Notes under the pieces: generated by a model
What the model saw: only the letters and a program-made list of their open reading frames with translations
Databases searched by the model: none
What the model was told of the DNA's origin: nothing
Assembly (NCBI GenBank): GCA_018398765.1
Contig: JAHBMJ010001478.1
Coordinates: 12,501-30,409 of the forward strand
DNA from: Chromera velia
Taxonomy: Eukaryota > Sar > Chromeraceae
Direction of reading: 5' to 3'
DNA length: 17,909 bases
Part shown: positions 16,271 through 17,909 of the stretch, piece after piece
Position numbering within the stretch: position 1 is the first letter of the stretch
Layout: each line of letters begins with the position of its first letter
Translations under genes and position numbers: made by a program

Positions 16271-16899
16271 CCTAGAGACGAAAGTTTGTGTGATGGAATT
16301 TTCGATCAGTGTGAGTCGGCAGAGAAAAGAAAAAAGAAAGATTTGAAGGTACCCATCGACTTAGGTATCCCGACTACGAGCATGAAGGCACGAATTGTCG
16401 TTCTATCTTTGCAATCCCTACAGATGCTCAATCCTTTTTCGTGAAGCCAGGGGAGGAGCAGGAGGATGCGATGAAGGACAACGAGTGAGAGGGAGAGAAA
16501 GGATGTTTGTCTTTTGCTAGAGGGTTTTTTTGTGTGAGATGAACAAAAAAAATCTCTTGTCCCTGGGTTTGTGCCAAACTGTCGGAAGCCCAGTTTGAGA
16601 AAGGTTCAACATTTGACGTCATCCTTGGGAGCGGAGATCGCTGTGCGACCATTCGGACTCTTCTTGCAGAGATCCATTGAGCAGTGTTTCAGAGAAGAGC
16701 GCAAAGGAGGGAGGGTGGCTTTCCCAAATGATTCGTGGCCCCACTGCATGAGTCTCAGCCAAGGTCTCAGCTTGCAAGGCAGCGACAAGTTCAGTTAGAG
16801 ATGCACTTGCTGACCCATTGTTGCTGAAAGAAGCCTGACGGCCGGTCCCTGTGTCCGGCTGAGTCTCCTCAATGACTCTGTTTTCCATTTTCAATTGTC
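16271..16899. other. 3' flank of the QRT3-like gene, one doubtful minus-strand ORF
   Basis: A minus-strand frame at 16619-16894 (91 codons, ATG at 16894) has protein-like composition (SASASLTELVAALQAETLAETH) but no recognised domain. It could be the last exon or an ORF of a convergent gene. I cannot choose an acceptor for it. No canonical AATAAA is seen just after the stop at 16270. Confidence 0.3.
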
Positions 16900-17590
16900 A
16901 ACACACCATTACACACCATCTTGGTGTTGAGCAAAGAACACCCCGCTAAGGGGCCGCTTCCGTCTGGCTGAAATGAGGAAAACATCATTGAAAAATGAGT
17001 TTGTAACATAGTTTTCTCATAGGTTTTCTCTGTCAGGTAAAGATTTCTCAATCAATGACATTTAATGAAATTATGAACGATCGAGCCTGGGTGTCGGTAT
17101 AGTTGAATCAAATGATGTGTATGTATCGTTTCATACGTCATTTTGTATTTTTGAACAGTGTTTTACTTAGTTTAATTAAAAAACATTAGTAATTGATAAA
17201 ATTACTAGTAAAATTATGAAGAATGATAAAAGAATACGTATAGAAGACTACATTTATATCTAAATTGGTATTAATTTTGTAAGTAAATTGCTCTAGAAAT
17301 TGCTACTACTAGTAGTAGTAGTAGTAGTGTAATAGAGTTGGTAAATGTCATTATTGTCGTGTGTCGACACTTTCAATTACTAAAATGTCAACACTGATAC
17401 TTATAGTGACACTTTTAAGCAAACACGGCATTTTTCCTAGTATGCAATACGTTTTTTATACCGACCGTCCCCAAGATCTGCAAAAAACCTGTGTGCATGC
17501 GGCTCCTTAAAGATCTGTAAAAAACCATTCAATTTTATTTACAAAACGTTTTATCAGTTTAATTGATTGATTGATTGATTGATTGATTGA
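16900..17590. other. Second AT-rich island
   Basis: AT-rich, gene-free sequence with ATGCAATACGTTTTTTATA (17442-17460), a near match to 2862-2880. CCGACCGTCC follows, as does a direct repeat AAGATCTGCAAAAAACC (17473-17489) and AAGATCTGTAAAAAACC (17510-17526). These shared words tie it to the island at 2.6-4.6 kb and suggest a common dispersed element. Confidence 0.5.
17302..17329. repeat. (TAC)n/(TAG)n palindromic microsatellite
   Basis: CTACTACTAGTAGTAGTAG switches from TAC to TAG units at a CTAG centre, so the tract can fold back on itself. Confidence 0.75.
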
Positions 17591-17591
17591 T
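17563..17591. repeat. (TTGA)n microsatellite at an AT/GC composition boundary
   Basis: About seven perfect TTGA units. The AT-rich island ends here and a GC-rich block starts immediately after, which is typical of a mobile-element edge, but no terminal inverted repeat is confirmed within the window. Confidence 0.8.
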
Positions 17592-17909
17592 ATGTTCCGC
17601 CCTAGGGCCTTCCCGCTATGTCTATCTGTCGCCAGAGCTAGCAGGGCGGGGCGTTCCCCAGCCTAAGCTGAGGTATCAGACCCCGCCCTCGGGGCCCGCC
17701 AGAGTCTGTTGCCCTGGCCGCTGCTGCATGATTGTTCGTTGTTTGAGCCACGGCTCTGGATCCGCGTTGGCTTTCCGGCCTGAAAATCGATCTGAAACGG
17801 CATGTGATTTGGGCTTCCTCGCTCTTTTTGTTTGCTTTATCAATCTTCTTCTGCGGCTCCCTCCTTCCCCACCCTAACGCTCCTTCGGTCGTCTCTAAGT
17901 TATCAATTG
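17592..17909. other. GC-rich block at the right edge
   Basis: Composition changes abruptly from AT-rich to GC-rich. AGGGCGGGG (17643-17651) and CCCCGCCCT (17681-17689) form a perfect 9-bp inverted repeat with a 29-nt loop, and GCCCTAGGGC near 17599 is a 10-bp palindrome. A 96-codon plus-strand frame (17587-17877) has no recognised domain. It may be the end of a transposable element continuing outside the window. Confidence 0.4.

Noticed and set aside
1-17909. tRNA, rRNA or other structured RNA genes
   Set aside because: I found no cloverleaf with a plausible TTCRA T-arm and no conserved rRNA core words by reading. A covariance-model search was not possible.

Overview
This window is nuclear DNA from a eukaryote. 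The evidence is two genes interrupted by phase-consistent spliceosomal introns, a broken non-LTR-type reverse transcriptase, and abundant microsatellites. The style is compact GC-balanced exons, repeat-stuffed introns of about 280-1100 nt, long Lys/Ser-rich low-complexity protein segments, a starch-binding domain and a plant-type pectin-lyase-fold protein. This fits a protist with algal ancestry, and a chromerid or other alveolate is my best guess. The species is inferred, not shown.

Layout. Positions 1-1560 hold decayed mobile-element sequence, including a reverse transcriptase fragment cut off before its catalytic YxDD box. Positions 1560-5078 hold no confident gene. They contain a GAAGGC/GCCGAAG repeat (copies near 1.57-1.70 kb and 2.89-2.96 kb), a degenerate GGAT/GGAT-like satellite (2.30-2.59 kb), an AT-rich island (about 2.64-4.56 kb) and two doubtful ORFs.

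Positions 12348 down to 5079 (minus strand) are best read as one eight-exon gene for a protein of about 1212 residues. It has an N-terminal CBM20 starch-binding domain, a Lys-rich linker, an unrecognised middle region spread over small exons, a very long Ser/Lys/Pro-rich segment with a poly-Ser run, and an unrecognised C-terminal domain. Every reading phase matches across the seven introns. The last part could be a separate gene.

Positions 12349-13011 are a 663-bp divergent intergenic region with a GC-rich direct and inverted repeat. Positions 13012-16270 (plus strand) are a five-exon gene for a secreted protein of about 593 residues with a right-handed beta-helix (pectin-lyase fold), closest in pattern to plant QRT3-type polygalacturonase-like proteins. 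Positions 16271-17909 are intergenic: a second AT-rich island related to the first, tandem repeats, and an abrupt GC-rich block at the right edge.

The two genes are divergent neighbours, both plausibly connected to polysaccharides (starch/glucan binding and pectin-like glycan binding or cleavage). No pathway link is demonstrated. The most interesting signals are the unusual CBM20 architecture, the QRT3-type protein in a probable protist, the uniform splice syntax (TGCAG acceptors, G at donor +5) and introns that begin with tandem copies of their own donor sequence.
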